A DNA stretch of 64,000 bases from Tolypothrix tenuis PCC 7101 (GCF_002368295.1 NZ_AP018248.1:62001-126000), one strand, 5' to 3'. Counted from the first letter of the stretch, positions 8,955-18,185 are shown. A program made the numbers and translations. The notes: generated from the sequence alone by a model not told the origin.

Positions 8955-9650
8955 ATGTTTAACTCTGCTTTTTGGCGATACTCAAAGTCTTTCCTAACTT
9001 TTTTGTGGCATCTGGTTATTAAGCGCCGTGCTGCACTCGTTATCTTGTTCATCGGCGTATTTTTACCGCTACAAATCTTTGGAGAATTAGCCGAAGAAGT
9101 TTGGGAAAAGGAAGGTGGCTTTGCTTGGGATGTACCTATCTTGTTAGCAATACACTCAACAGCCCAACCGCAACTAGATACTTTTGCTTCCACACTGACC
9201 AAATTGGGGGTATTCTGGGGTGTATTTCCAGTTGCTAGTGCGATCGCATTGGCTTTGTTTATCCGTAGAAAATGGCGTAAACTTGCGTACCTCCTCACCA
9301 CTCTGCTGGGAAGCATCATCATTAATCGCACTGCAAAAGTACTGTTGCATCGAGTACGCCCCCATCTGTGGGAATCACCAGCCCCAGAGTTTGACTACGG
9401 ATTTCCTAGCGGTCATGCTATGTCAAGTATGACTTTGGTGGTAGCCTTAGTAATTCTCACCTGGGGAAGCCGTTGGAGTCTATTTGTTCTGATTGTTGGA
9501 GGTATATTTGTCTTAGCAATTGGCTGGACACGCCTATATTTGGGAGTCCACTATCCCAGCGATATTTTAGCCGGCTGGACAGCTTCAATTGCCTGGGCAA
9601 CTGGAGTCAGTTTGCTCATTAGGCCATATCGCACCAAGCGGCAGCAGTAG
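8955..9650 (+). CDS. PAP2-family membrane phosphatase
   Basis: This 231-residue integral membrane protein carries the three PAP2 motifs: K-x6-RP (K128 to P136, KVLLHRVRP), PSGH (151-154) and R-x5-H-x3-D (R193, H199, D203; TRLYLGVHYPSD). All catalytic residues are present. About five to six hydrophobic segments flank them. Members remove phosphate from phosphatidic acid, undecaprenyl pyrophosphate or related lipids. The exact substrate cannot be told. The gene stands alone and is convergent with the DUF427 gene. Confidence 0.9.
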   Translation: MFNSAFWRYSKSFLTFLWHLVIKRRAALVILFIGVFLPLQIFGELAEEVWEKEGGFAWDVPILLAIHSTAQPQLDTFASTLTKLGVFWGVFPVASAIALALFIRRKWRKLAYLLTTLLGSIIINRTAKVLLHRVRPHLWESPAPEFDYGFPSGHAMSSMTLVVALVILTWGSRWSLFVLIVGGIFVLAIGWTRLYLGVHYPSDILAGWTASIAWATGVSLLIRPYRTKRQQ

Positions 9651-9860
9651 CCACCGAATTTTAGATTTTAGATTTTGGATTTTGGATTGAGATTTAATAT
9701 TGACAGTGTCCTCTAAAATTTAGAGTCGCTGCGCCAGAAGCAAGCTACATAGAATCAATTTAAAATCCCCATATTCAAAACAAAATTGTTAATTGAAAAC
9801 ACAGCATTTGTTCACCCTTGGAAACAATCTAAAATCTAAAATCCAAAATCCAAAATTGAT
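9651..9860. repeat. inverted pair of AT-rich heptamer tracts between convergent genes
   Basis: TTTTAGATTTTAGATTTTGG (from about 9659) and its near-complement CCAAAATCCAAAATTG (to about 9857) flank the gap in opposite orientation. The gap could therefore fold into a long hairpin, possibly serving both convergent genes as a terminator. It may alternatively be two independent STRR-type tracts. Confidence 0.45.
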
Positions 9861-10358
9861 TCACCATCCCCAACTACCAGGAATACCTTTAAAAGGCCCA
9901 ACAATATCGCTTGTAATCCAACCGCCGTAAAAGTTACCTGGTTGTGGTTGTACTTTTTCGCCATCGACATAGCAAGCATCCATTATATGAGCATAAAAAG
10001 CTACATAATCTTTGATAGATGCAAAAGCTGGTGTGGGATTAGGATAGAACCAGGCAGCATTTTTAACTTCTTTGTCACCAACACGCAGAGTGTAATAACC
10101 TGCACTTCCTTTCCATTCACAAAAGCTAGATTGTGGTGTCAGCAACAGGTATTCCATTTTGATATCCGCAGGTGGGATATAGTAAACCGGGGGATGGCTA
10201 GTTTCTAACACACGCTTGGCTGAGTGCGTGTCTACAATTGTTACCCCATTAAAAATAATTTGAATATGTTTACTTGTATCCTCAAGGCGCGGTGGACGGG
10301 GATAATCCCACACCGATTCTTGTCCAGGTAAGGGTTCTATGCGTTGGGGATAAGCCAT
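9861..10358 (-). CDS. DUF427 domain protein
   Basis: This 165-residue protein is covered by a DUF427 domain. Typical features are VDTHSAKRVLETSHPPVYYIP, a Trp-rich CEWKGSAGYY core and AAWFYPNPTPAF. The fold is known as a small beta-barrel; no reaction is assigned. N-terminal PRPPRLEDTSKHI is usual in cyanobacterial members. The ATG at 10358 lies 26 bp before a region shared with the divergent carboxypeptidase gene. Confidence 0.85.
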   Translation of the reverse strand: MAYPQRIEPLPGQESVWDYPRPPRLEDTSKHIQIIFNGVTIVDTHSAKRVLETSHPPVYYIPPADIKMEYLLLTPQSSFCEWKGSAGYYTLRVGDKEVKNAAWFYPNPTPAFASIKDYVAFYAHIMDACYVDGEKVQPQPGNFYGGWITSDIVGPFKGIPGSWGW

Positions 10359-10401
10359 AATAACCGAAGTTGCTAGTTAACGTAGATATAGTGTTGGAAT
10401 T

Positions 10402-10462
10402 TGGTAATAGGTAATTGCTAATTGGGAATTGCGACAAAGTTTTTACCCATTACCTATTACCA
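10402..10462. repeat. 14-bp perfect inverted repeat upstream of carboxypeptidase gene
   Basis: TGGTAATAGGTAAT (10402-10415) and ATTACCTATTACCA (10449-10462) pair perfectly around a 33-base loop. The stem overlaps a possible TTG start at 10415, which supports the downstream ATG as the real start. It is probably one of the host's repeat families rather than an operator. Confidence 0.6.
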
Positions 10463-10510
10463 GCCAATGGTATTGTAAAGGATGTTCACCTGGCGCATGA
10501 GAGGGCAGTT

Positions 10511-12196
10511 ATGCCAGATGTGCGGTTTAACAAGTATTATCGTTACGCAGAATTGACCAATATCTTGCATAGTTATGCTGAAGAATTTCCTCACTTGGTA
10601 CGCATTGAAAGCATCGGCAAGAGTTATGAAAATCGGGACATTTGGCTGCTGACTGTTACCAATTTCACTACAGGAACAGATGCCGAAAAACCTGCTTTAT
10701 GGGTTGATGGCAATATCCACGCTACGGAATTAGCGCCCTCAATTGTCTGCCTGTATCTGCTGCAAACATTAGTTACAGCTTACGGCACTCAGGCAGATAT
10801 TACTCGTTGTTTGGACAGCCGCACCTTTTATATTTGCCCCCGTGTTAACCCTGATGGTGCAGAGTGGGCTTTGGCTGACAAACCAAAATTTATTCGTTCT
10901 GCTACCCGTCCCTATCCTGAAGGTAGGGAAAGCAATGATGGCTTAATCATGGAAGACATCGATGGCGATGGTCGGATTTTACTTATGCGTATTCCTGATG
11001 CTAATGGCGCATGGAAAATCTGCCCTAGTGAACCCCGGTTATTAATGCGCCGTGAACCCACAGAAATAGGCGGTCAATATTACCGAGTTTTGCCGGAAGG
11101 AAGTATAGAAAATTATGATGGAGTGCAGATTAATATTCAGCCTCCGCAACAGGGGTTAGACTTAAATCGTAATTTTCCGGTGATGTGGCGGCAAGAATTT
11201 CAGCAGCTAGGGGCGGGCCCTTATCCAGCATCAGAAACAGAAGTGCGATCGCTTGTCCAATTTATCACGAACCATCCTAATATCACTGGGGCTGTATCTT
11301 TCCATACTTTTGGCGGTGTCATCATCAGACCTTTTAGCTATCACAGTGATGATGAATTCCCAGTTAATGACCTCCGTACTTATCAGTATATTGGTCAAAA
11401 AGGTGCAGATTTTACTACATACCCAGCAATTTCTGCTTTTCATGATTTTCGCTATGACCCCAAAGATTTCATCTCCGGGACTTTCGATGACTGGGCCTAT
11501 GATGAACGGGGGATATTTGCTTGGACGGTAGAAGTCTGGAGTCCCCAAAACCAAGCGGGAATTAAAGATTATCAACACGTCGAATGGCAACGCGAACACT
11601 CTTTAGAAGATGAACTCAAGTTGTTGCGCTGGAATGACGAACAACTCTCAGGCAAAGGTTATGTAGATTGGTATGCTTTCGACCATCCCCAACTAGGTCA
11701 AGTAGAATTAGGTGGTTGGAATACTATGTATGCTTGGGTGAATCCACCTCCAGAGTTTTTAGAACGAGAGATAGCCCTTTTTCCTGATTGGTTAGTTTGG
11801 CATCTATTAATCTCCCCCCGCTTGGAGATTTATCAAACTAATGTCCATAATTTAGGTAATGACATATATCAAGTAGAGTTAGTAGTACAAAATACAGGTT
11901 GGCTACCTACCTACATTACCCAAAAAGCCCTAGAGAAAAAGCTTGTCAAAGGCTGTATTTGTGAAATTCAATTACCTGATAGCGTAACTTTAATCACAGG
12001 CAAACTCCGCGAAGAATTAGGACAACTAGAGGGACGTGCCTATAAACCTTCATATCCGACGAGGAGACAGAGTGATCCAACCCAAGACCGCGCCAAGGTT
12101 AAATGGGTTGTGCGTGGATCTGCGGGTAGCAAAGTTCAACTTTTAGCCCGTCATGAACGCGCTGGTGTTGTCCGTGCTGAAATCATATTGGCTTAA
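10511..12196 (+). CDS. M14-family zinc carboxypeptidase
   Basis: The product is a 561-residue protein starting MPDVRFNKYYRYAEL. The ATG at 10511 follows GAGAGGG at good ribosome-binding distance. Zinc ligands H70 and E73 are in GNIHATE; the third His is in AVSFHTFGG. The substrate-binding Arg is in GLDLNRNFP and the likely catalytic Glu in FAWTVEVWSPQ. The peptidase core fills about residues 10-390. The C-terminal 170 residues look like a beta-sandwich accessory domain. There is no signal peptide, so a cytoplasmic location is likely. Specificity cannot be told. Confidence 0.85.
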   Translation: MPDVRFNKYYRYAELTNILHSYAEEFPHLVRIESIGKSYENRDIWLLTVTNFTTGTDAEKPALWVDGNIHATELAPSIVCLYLLQTLVTAYGTQADITRCLDSRTFYICPRVNPDGAEWALADKPKFIRSATRPYPEGRESNDGLIMEDIDGDGRILLMRIPDANGAWKICPSEPRLLMRREPTEIGGQYYRVLPEGSIENYDGVQINIQPPQQGLDLNRNFPVMWRQEFQQLGAGPYPASETEVRSLVQFITNHPNITGAVSFHTFGGVIIRPFSYHSDDEFPVNDLRTYQYIGQKGADFTTYPAISAFHDFRYDPKDFISGTFDDWAYDERGIFAWTVEVWSPQNQAGIKDYQHVEWQREHSLEDELKLLRWNDEQLSGKGYVDWYAFDHPQLGQVELGGWNTMYAWVNPPPEFLEREIALFPDWLVWHLLISPRLEIYQTNVHNLGNDIYQVELVVQNTGWLPTYITQKALEKKLVKGCICEIQLPDSVTLITGKLREELGQLEGRAYKPSYPTRRQSDPTQDRAKVKWVVRGSAGSKVQLLARHERAGVVRAEIILA

Positions 12197-12362
12197 AATT
12201 GCTGCTCAGAAATCAAAGATTCATCTATAACTTATACACATTTCAATACTTGTCGGTTAAGGGCAAAAGGGGTAAGAAAAAACCTTTAACCCTTACCCTT
12301 TAACCTTTTCCCCAAACTAAATTCCGATTTGAAAATCCTTAACCGAGCAGTATATAGCAAAA

Positions 12363-12387
12363 AGGCTCAAGCATCTTGCCTGAGCCT
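12363..12387 (-). terminator. rho-independent terminator of the RNA-binding protein gene
   Basis: On the minus strand AGGCTCA and TGAGCCT form a 7-bp stem followed directly by TTTTT. It lies about 70 bases past the stop codon of the RRM protein gene and reads in the same direction. Confidence 0.75.
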
Positions 12388-12455
12388 CAGCCAAAATCTA
12401 TATAGACTTATTTAAAAACAAATAAACCTGTATGTTGTGATGTCAAAACAGTAGC

Positions 12456-12767
12456 TTAATAGCGATTACGAGAACCACCGCCGTAGCCACCACCACGGTT
12501 ACCGCCAAAGGAACCGCCTCTATTTTCCTTTGGTTTAGCCTTATTGACTTTCAGGTCACGTCCCATCCATTCAGCACCATCAAGTGCTTCAATGGCAGCT
12601 GCTTCTTCAGCGTCGGAACTCATCTCTACAAAACCAAAGCCGCGTAAACGACCTGTTTCACGATCAGTAGGCAGCTGAACGCGCTTTACAGAACCATATT
12701 CTGCAAATACAGCATTCAAACTCTCTTCTGTAACTTCGTAGGAAAGATTGCCTACATAAACTGACAT
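12456..12767 (-). CDS. glycine-rich RNA-binding protein (RRM)
   Basis: This 103-residue protein has one RNA-recognition motif. RNP2 is VYVGNL (residues 3-8) and RNP1 is RGFGFVEM (about 43-50), followed by a Gly/Arg/Asn-rich tail (GGYGGGSRNRY). It matches the cyanobacterial Rbp family, many of which are cold-induced and have been linked to mRNA handling near membranes. The region upstream (12768-13185) contains no gene; a long 5' leader would fit the cold-regulated members, but no specific element can be shown. Confidence 0.93.
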   Translation of the reverse strand: MSVYVGNLSYEVTEESLNAVFAEYGSVKRVQLPTDRETGRLRGFGFVEMSSDAEEAAAIEALDGAEWMGRDLKVNKAKPKENRGGSFGGNRGGGYGGGSRNRY

Positions 12768-13185
12768 AAGTCGTCTCCAAAATCAAAACGGTGTAGAGAT
12801 TTAGATTTCGGAGAAAAGTTTGTGAATACCACAAGGAAAAAGCCTATCAATAATAAAAACAAACGCGGTCGCCGAATTAACTCTCCATTTCCAGTGTTAC
12901 ACAGCAGCCTGCTCTCAGGGGGTCAGTTACAAAAAGCGTTACAAAAAGTCATTTAAACACGGATATTTAAGTATAAGTGTTCTCTATTTACTGATTATTC
13001 AGGCTCTCGCTGCATTGATTACCGATACCAAAAATTGCTAAATTTTTAACAAAATACTCCTTTAGGGGGTTGTCATAAAACAGCATCTCATATTGTGGAG
13101 GACAGAGACGCAAACAGCAGCTAGGAAAGGTTTGATCGCCTAGAGGAATGGAGAAAATTTATCTTTTGGAGTTCAAAGACGGAAA
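12768..13185. other. 418-bp gap: probable rbp leader and upstream region
   Basis: There is no coding frame. The part next to the RRM gene probably contains its promoter and a long untranslated leader. The part next to 13186 contains TTGTGGAGGACAG near 13094, too far from the small frame to be its ribosome-binding site. Nothing else is recognisable. Confidence 0.35.
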
Positions 13186-13293
13186 ATGAATAACGATATT
13201 GTTTTATTTTTGATTACTGCTGGTCTGATTATCTTATATCTATTTTTCTCGGCATTAACTGAGATGGGTACAAAGCTACCTTGGAAAAAGTAG
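13186..13293 (+). CDS. 35-residue single-span membrane peptide
   Basis: The frame ATG...TAG encodes a short N-terminus (MNNDI), one transmembrane helix of about 20 hydrophobic residues (VLFLITAGLIILYLFF), and a polar tail ending LPWKK. This is the shape of small photosynthetic or NDH-1 subunits, but it does not match any I can name. A 9-bp stem-loop follows 11 bases after the stop, which supports real expression. GACGGA is a weak ribosome-binding site. Confidence 0.55.
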   Translation: MNNDIVLFLITAGLIILYLFFSALTEMGTKLPWKK

Positions 13294-13304
13294 GTTATTT
13301 TGGT

Positions 13305-13324
13305 AATGCCAAAACTTTGGCATT
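13305..13324 (+). terminator. stem-loop after the small membrane peptide gene
   Basis: AATGCCAAA and TTTGGCATT form a perfect 9-bp stem with a 2-base loop. The T-run is weak (GTAATTTAAAA). It separates the small frame from the convergent tRNA gene. Confidence 0.55.
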
Positions 13325-13335
13325 GTAATTTAAAA

Positions 13336-13408
13336 CGAGCGCGGCAGGGTTCGAACCTGCGACCAACGGATTAGAAATCCGTGGCTCTATCCACTGAGCT
13401 ACGCGCCC
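13336..13408 (-). tRNA. tRNA-Arg (anticodon TCT)
   Basis: This 73-base tRNA on the minus strand has acceptor GGGCGCG pairing with CGCGCTC (one G-T pair), D-arm GCTCAGTGGATAGAGC, anticodon arm CGGATTTCTAATCCG with anticodon TCT, and T-arm GCAGGTTCGAACCCTGC. The CCA end is not encoded. Confidence 0.95.
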
Positions 13409-13765
13409 AACATAATACTGTGGCTCTTTAACGAGTCATCTCTCCAATTATATCGTTTTCTCTAGCAATAGGCAATTGAAAATTGCAGATTTGCTAGTAG
13501 CAAGGCTAAGATGCTAGTCGCTAGTTAGTCAATCTACAACTTTAAACGAAGTAAATGGACTATTTATTCAATATATTGTGTGGTCAATGGGTTATTTGGG
13601 TATTGGCGTAAATCACCTTTGGGCGAATTACTGTAGAGCAACCTCTGGCGATCGCGAGGCTGACCCCTACTGTACGTTAGGTAATCGCACTCTTGGCGAT
13701 GCCTTGAAATCAGATTATAGATCGCATATTGAGAACGCCCCTGAGAGGAGTTATTTGCTAGTGCC
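13409..13765. other. 357-bp gap, no supported gene
   Basis: Short frames open on both strands (about 13564-13806) but mirror each other and have no family features. A HIP1-like site is present (13648). The promoter for the next gene is presumably near the right edge. Confidence 0.4.
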
Positions 13766-14425
13766 ATGTTTATTCTCAAACGGCAGGATGTAGAAATATC
13801 AAGCATTCCGCACCCTAAGCGAGAGCAGCCAATGCCAGTCCTCCACTATCAGGGGCAAACTTTCCGCTTGATTAGTGTTTTTAAAGCTAGTCAAGAGGAA
13901 GAAGCCAGAGCCTTGTGGAGAGAATTAACAGACGGGCGAGGTAAAGCCTGTGTCTTGTTGGAAGAACCAGACCGCTATAGCATTTGGGGAAAAATCCGTT
14001 TAGACCAGCTAGGTTCTGATACGGATGTCCACAGCAAGACAGGAGTGTTTATCCAAGCTAGTATTTTGCTGCTGCAAGCTGTCTATCTAGAAATAGAAGA
14101 TTTTTTAGGTTCTAAACAAGCAGCTTTATTTGAAAAAGATATTACGGAAGTATTGCGGCAGAAGCAATTACCACAAGCATCTTCGCCAGAAGCCGTAAAA
14201 TATTTGCTCAATGAAGATCCACTGGATACGACCAGTCTGCCTTCTTGGCAAGAAAATCATGTAATTACTCTGTTACAAGAACTCCATAAGCTAGGAAAAA
14301 CCTATTTTGGTAATGCTAACTTCGCTCATCCAGTGGTTGATCGCTTACAAGATCTACCCGAAGGAGAGCGATCGATGTTTATTAGTTGGCTAAATCAATC
14401 TCCAATGAGTAAACTGTGGCAATAG
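13766..14425 (+). CDS. conserved cyanobacterial protein of unknown function
   Basis: This 219-residue soluble protein has no signal or membrane segment. It looks genuinely coding, with balanced composition and a terminator just downstream. It has an N-terminal beta-rich part (residues 20-75, LHYQGQTFRLISVF) and a C-terminal helical part rich in Leu. An internal ATG at 13832 (MPVLHYQGQ) is an alternative start. I recognise it only as a type of protein common in filamentous cyanobacteria; no function can be given. Confidence 0.7.
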   Translation: MFILKRQDVEISSIPHPKREQPMPVLHYQGQTFRLISVFKASQEEEARALWRELTDGRGKACVLLEEPDRYSIWGKIRLDQLGSDTDVHSKTGVFIQASILLLQAVYLEIEDFLGSKQAALFEKDITEVLRQKQLPQASSPEAVKYLLNEDPLDTTSLPSWQENHVITLLQELHKLGKTYFGNANFAHPVVDRLQDLPEGERSMFISWLNQSPMSKLWQ

Positions 14426-14448
14426 CATTAACAAAGTGGGAAAAATAT

Positions 14449-14478
14449 TGCCAAGGATAGTTGCTCTTGGCATTTAAT
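14449..14478 (+). terminator. stem-loop terminator
   Basis: TGCCAAG (14449-14455) and CTTGGCA (14466-14472) pair, followed by TTTAATT. It lies 24 bases after the preceding stop codon. Confidence 0.55.
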
Positions 14479-14746
14479 TATGCATCGTTTGGTAGAGCAA
14501 TTGACTAGTACATCTGTGCGGAAGTCAAAAGTAGCCATTGCTTGGTGCGGGTGCGCCGCGTTGTAGTAATTGGCATTCAAAAGCCTAGATTTTGAGCTTT
14601 TTGGCTGTTTTGTAGATACTAGACAGCTACTCTTACGAGTTCTATTTCCACCATGCTGTACTAGTTAATTTTCAGTACAAAAGCTTCTCACACAGTTATA
14701 TAAGTCAAAATCCTGCCAAAGTGTGTTTACATAATCAAGTCATATT
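14473..14746. other. gap upstream of membrane/HTH operon
   Basis: There is no coding frame. ATAATCAAGTCATATT just before the ATG at 14747 contains no clear ribosome-binding site. The region includes AGCTTTTTGGCTGTTTT but no convincing terminator. Confidence 0.3.
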
Positions 14747-15598
14747 ATGAGTAGTTCTTACGAAAGCTCCCAGCGTTCTAAATCTATTTTCAATACAGGA
14801 AATATAGTCTTAGCGAGCATTGGCTGGGCTGTACTAGCACTGTTATACTTTTTATTGTTTAGTGCTAAAGTCCCGGGTGCAGATGGCGTAGAAAGTCGTG
14901 CTGAATGGTATGTAATTGGTACAAATATTTTTGAAGCGTTAGCTTACCTGGGTGCCGGTATCTTATGCTTGAGGAATTGGCGTAGCCAAAAAATTGTCAG
15001 TGGTCGAAATGTTTGGCTCGCTATTGGCATAGGTATGCTGTCTTATTTCCTGGGGGGGATATTTTTCGGTTATACGGAAATAATCTTAAAAGAAGAACCG
15101 GATGTTTCTATTGGTGATGTGTTTTTTGTAGTAACGTATCTGTGTCTTGGTACAGGCATGATTTTAGCAGCGGCTCACAGGCGAATCAATCTCGAAAAAT
15201 GGCAATGGCTAGTTGTCTTAGCTATTGGCGTGTTTGGCAGTTTGTTAGCTTGGTGGATTTCTCTGCAACAGCCAAAACCTCTGGATTTGCTAGGCACGGT
15301 ATTGAATTGGTTTTACATCGTTAGCGATGTAGCTATTCTCATTATTGCTACTACCTTGCTCTTAGCTTTTTGGGGAGGAAAAGTTGCCCAGTCTTGGAGA
15401 ATGATTGCAGCCGCAGCGTTTTCGCTATACATTGCAGATATGTGGTTTAAATACGCCCAAGGTCCCAATTATCAAAGTGGAGAAATATTAGAAGTGTTTT
15501 GGGTTTTTAGTGGAGTTTTATTTGGTATGGGCGCTGCTCTCGAATATGAGGCATCATTGAGCCGCTCGCGGCGGGAACGCGGACGCAAACGAGCATAA
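14747..15598 (+). CDS. eight-span integral membrane protein
   Basis: This 283-residue protein has about eight hydrophobic helices (near residues 18-40, 60-80, 92-115, 126-145, 155-175, 185-212, 218-240 and 250-270). It ends in an Arg-rich cytoplasmic tail, SRSRRERGRKRA. No transporter or enzyme motif is visible. It is followed after 12 bases by a helix-turn-helix protein gene, so the two probably share a transcript. Function unknown. Confidence 0.7.
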   Translation: MSSSYESSQRSKSIFNTGNIVLASIGWAVLALLYFLLFSAKVPGADGVESRAEWYVIGTNIFEALAYLGAGILCLRNWRSQKIVSGRNVWLAIGIGMLSYFLGGIFFGYTEIILKEEPDVSIGDVFFVVTYLCLGTGMILAAAHRRINLEKWQWLVVLAIGVFGSLLAWWISLQQPKPLDLLGTVLNWFYIVSDVAILIIATTLLLAFWGGKVAQSWRMIAAAAFSLYIADMWFKYAQGPNYQSGEILEVFWVFSGVLFGMGAALEYEASLSRSRRERGRKRA

Positions 15599-15610
15599 AA
15601 AAGATTTTTG

Positions 15611-16666
15611 GTGTCTACCGTGAGAAAATTAACAGATTCTGACAAACAAGAAATTCTTAAGTTATATCGAGAGACTGCCGAAACCACCTCAACTTTGGCA
15701 GAGCGCTATGACGTTAGTAACTCGACAATTAGCCGCCTGCTCAAAAGTACGTTACCAGAAGACGAGTATGAATACCTCGTTTCTTTAAAACGTGCGGCGA
15801 GAACTCCCGAGGGTAGAGCGCAGGTAAACTATGAACAGTTACCACTGTTGAGTAAACCACAGCCAGAAATAGACATTCCTCACGCAGAAAGTCGCCCTGT
15901 AGAGTTGCCGAAAGTTGAGCCAGAACCAGTAGTAGCGAAGTCTGAGGACAGGGATAGTCGGGATATAGCTCCTCCTATCAGGCGGGTACGGCGACGCTCT
16001 TCTGCAGAAGGAACACTAGAGCCTCCAGCAGCAGAGCAGCTAGAGATTTTACCCACCAAAAAATTACCTGAAATCGTCAGCATTCCCAGCCCTAAACCGC
16101 CGGAAATGCCCATTCTTCCCACTCCCAAGCGGCAAGAACCTGCAAGTATTTCTAGCCCATTGTTAGAGGACGAACGTCCAGAAGCCAACGTTTTAGCTCA
16201 AATGCTAGGCGAAGACTTGCTAGATGAGTCTGAAGATTTGGACGATTTAGACGACGATTTAGAAGATGATGACTTCGAGGATGACGATGAGGAATATGAT
16301 TTTGAGGAATCAAGACCTCTAGTCACAAGGCGCAGACCAGGTGAAGCACCAGTCCAAGTTTTACCCTTGTCGTCAGCGCACTTGCCCAAAACCTGCTATT
16401 TGGTCATCGACAGGTCATCAGAATTGATTACTCGACCGTTGAAAGACTTTGGCGATTTGGGGCAAATTCCCAGCTTAGAAACCCAGCAAAGAACACTACC
16501 AATATTCGATAATCACCGCGTAGCCAAGCGCTTTTCCACTAAGCGCGATCGCGTGATTAAAGTCCCTGATAGTAAAATGCTGCAAAAGGCTAGGACTCAT
16601 CTTCAAGCTAAAGGTATTACGCGGCTATTGATTGATGGTCAGGTGTATTCTTTATCTCCGGTGTAG
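15611..16666 (+). CDS. HTH protein with acidic linker
   Basis: The protein is about 351 residues from the GTG start at 15611 (a TTG one codon upstream is possible). Residues 5-50 form a helix-turn-helix like those of transposases or sigma-like recognisers (ILKLYRETAETTSTLAERYDVSNSTISRLLK). A Pro-rich linker follows, then a strongly acidic run of Asp/Glu at about 205-240. The C-terminal 90 residues form a compact conserved-looking domain (TCYLVIDRSSELITRPL). The pattern suggests a DNA-binding regulator, not a transposase: there is no DDE motif. It is cotranscribed with the upstream membrane protein gene. Confidence 0.7.
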   Translation: MSTVRKLTDSDKQEILKLYRETAETTSTLAERYDVSNSTISRLLKSTLPEDEYEYLVSLKRAARTPEGRAQVNYEQLPLLSKPQPEIDIPHAESRPVELPKVEPEPVVAKSEDRDSRDIAPPIRRVRRRSSAEGTLEPPAAEQLEILPTKKLPEIVSIPSPKPPEMPILPTPKRQEPASISSPLLEDERPEANVLAQMLGEDLLDESEDLDDLDDDLEDDDFEDDDEEYDFEESRPLVTRRRPGEAPVQVLPLSSAHLPKTCYLVIDRSSELITRPLKDFGDLGQIPSLETQQRTLPIFDNHRVAKRFSTKRDRVIKVPDSKMLQKARTHLQAKGITRLLIDGQVYSLSPV

Positions 16667-16740
16667 TGGGGACTGGGGACTGGGGACTGGGGACTGGGGA
16701 CTGGGGACTGGGGACTGGGGACTGGGGATTGGGGATTGGG
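16667..16740. repeat. GGGGACT heptamer tandem array (STRR)
   Basis: About nine units of GGGGACT, then three of GGGGATT, begin right at the stop codon of the HTH gene. This is a typical Nostocales short tandemly repeated repetitive sequence. Confidence 0.9.
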
Positions 16741-16775
16741 ATATGAGAGATGAAGGAGAAAATTACTCTTGTACA

Positions 16776-16828
16776 GACGCGATTAATCGCGTCTCTCCGT
16801 CTCTTTTAAAGACGCGATTAATCGCGTC
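16776..16828. repeat. two copies of an 18-bp perfect palindrome
   Basis: GACGCGATTAATCGCGTC occurs at 16776-16793 and 16811-16828, each followed by TCTC. A third copy is at 39988-40005. This is a dispersed palindromic repeat lying between convergent genes. Confidence 0.85.
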
Positions 16829-16851
16829 TCTACGGCTCTTGATTCTATCCC

Positions 16852-17793
16852 CTAGCTGTAAACAGCAGCCGCAAAGCGGGTAGCTAAGTTAATAATGTCC
16901 TGCTTGCGGGCGATTTGGTTAATCCATGCTTGGGGGATATTTTCTACCCCATAGTAAATTCCTGCTAACCCACCAGTAACGGCGGCGGTGGTGTCTGTAT
17001 CTCCGCCTAAGTTAACTGCTGTCAATACCGCTTGTGAGTAGGAAGAACTATTTAAGAAGCACCACAGTGAAGCTTCTAGGGTATCAATCACATAGCCACC
17101 AGAATTAATCTCTTCTACTGGTAACTGAGCAATTGTGCCACTGTAGATTCGGGCAAAATGGTGTTTCTCTAATAAATATTCGCGCTGTGAGTAAATTGGC
17201 TCCAGCTTGTGTAAGCTTTGCAAATAAGCCGTTTGCGGGTCAGCCCCTTCAAGTAAAGCAACAGCAATAGTGATATAAATACCACAAGCCATTAGCGATC
17301 GCGCATGGGCATGGGTAATTGCAGAAACATCATGTACCCGCGCGATTAATTCGCTGAAGGTGAGTATCTTGTGACAATAAGCCATTGGCAGGATTCTCAT
17401 CAGTGAACCATTGCCATTGGTATTTTCGATTTTTCCCCCTGCTTCCCGGGGCAAAATACCCTGCTTTAAGCGCATAATCGCGGCATGGGTGGTATGTCCA
17501 ATATCAAAGAGTTCACCACGGGGAGTCCAGTAAGCTTGCTTGTACCAGCGCCAGAAGGAATTGGCTATAGCATCTAAGGAATACCCGCGACAAAGAGTTT
17601 CTGCCAAACAAAACGTCAAAGAACTATCATCTGACCAAGTTCCCGGCGGTTGATTCCATGTGCCATAACCCAACATCTTGGTAACTGGAGATTGCACCCG
17701 TTCGGCGCGGCTGGTAAACTCCACCGGCACACCCAACGCATCACCGACACATAAACCCATCAAACCAGACAATGTTTTTGCAGCGGTTAGCAT
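16852..17793 (-). CDS. ADP-ribosylglycohydrolase (DraG) family protein
   Basis: This 313-residue protein matches the family in full length. GLCVGDALGVPVEF opens it, GTWSDDSSLT carries the first metal-binding Asp pair, HAHARSLMACGIY lies in the middle, and NLGGDTDTTAAVTGGLAG carries the C-terminal Asp cluster. Members remove ADP-ribose from proteins or small molecules using two magnesium ions. Cyanobacteria have several paralogues, and the target here is unknown. The start MLTAAKTLSGLMG is typical. It is monocistronic. Confidence 0.9.
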   Translation of the reverse strand: MLTAAKTLSGLMGLCVGDALGVPVEFTSRAERVQSPVTKMLGYGTWNQPPGTWSDDSSLTFCLAETLCRGYSLDAIANSFWRWYKQAYWTPRGELFDIGHTTHAAIMRLKQGILPREAGGKIENTNGNGSLMRILPMAYCHKILTFSELIARVHDVSAITHAHARSLMACGIYITIAVALLEGADPQTAYLQSLHKLEPIYSQREYLLEKHHFARIYSGTIAQLPVEEINSGGYVIDTLEASLWCFLNSSSYSQAVLTAVNLGGDTDTTAAVTGGLAGIYYGVENIPQAWINQIARKQDIINLATRFAAAVYS

Positions 17794-18185
17794 TGTTTAG
17801 TCTCCATCGAAGCTCCCAAAACTTTACTTTATATATTCCCTCTAGAGCTTGTTGCAATAGCTGCTACAACCGATGATTTCATTCTCTGTAAAAATAACCT
17901 ATTTATCAGGTAATAGGTTAGTCGAGCCACCTCGATTAGATAATTTGTATTGCTAATTATTGTGCCAGTTGAAAAACCGTCTATCTTTTGGGAAAAGTCC
18001 CGGAAAGAGGCAAAATGTTTTGTAATTATAACTATTTTATATAAAAATTAAATGAATACCATGACTAAAGTTATATGCATCAATAGCAACAATGATTAAA
18101 TATAAATTGCCAAATAATAGGAACATTTCTTGTGAGTTTGCGACTAATAATTTATCAGCATAATTCACGATTTTTGGGCAAGATT
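17794..18185. other. 392-bp divergent intergenic region
   Basis: This AT-rich promoter region lies between the divergent ADP-ribosylglycohydrolase and outer-membrane-like genes. No defined operator or RNA element is seen. Confidence 0.35.

Noticed and set aside
13564..13806. Opposing frames before the 219-residue gene
   Set aside because: Mirror each other, and no ribosome-binding site or motif is present.
15611..16666. Transposase
   Set aside because: Only the N-terminal helix-turn-helix is transposase-like; there is no DDE domain, and no terminal repeats or target duplications flank the gene.
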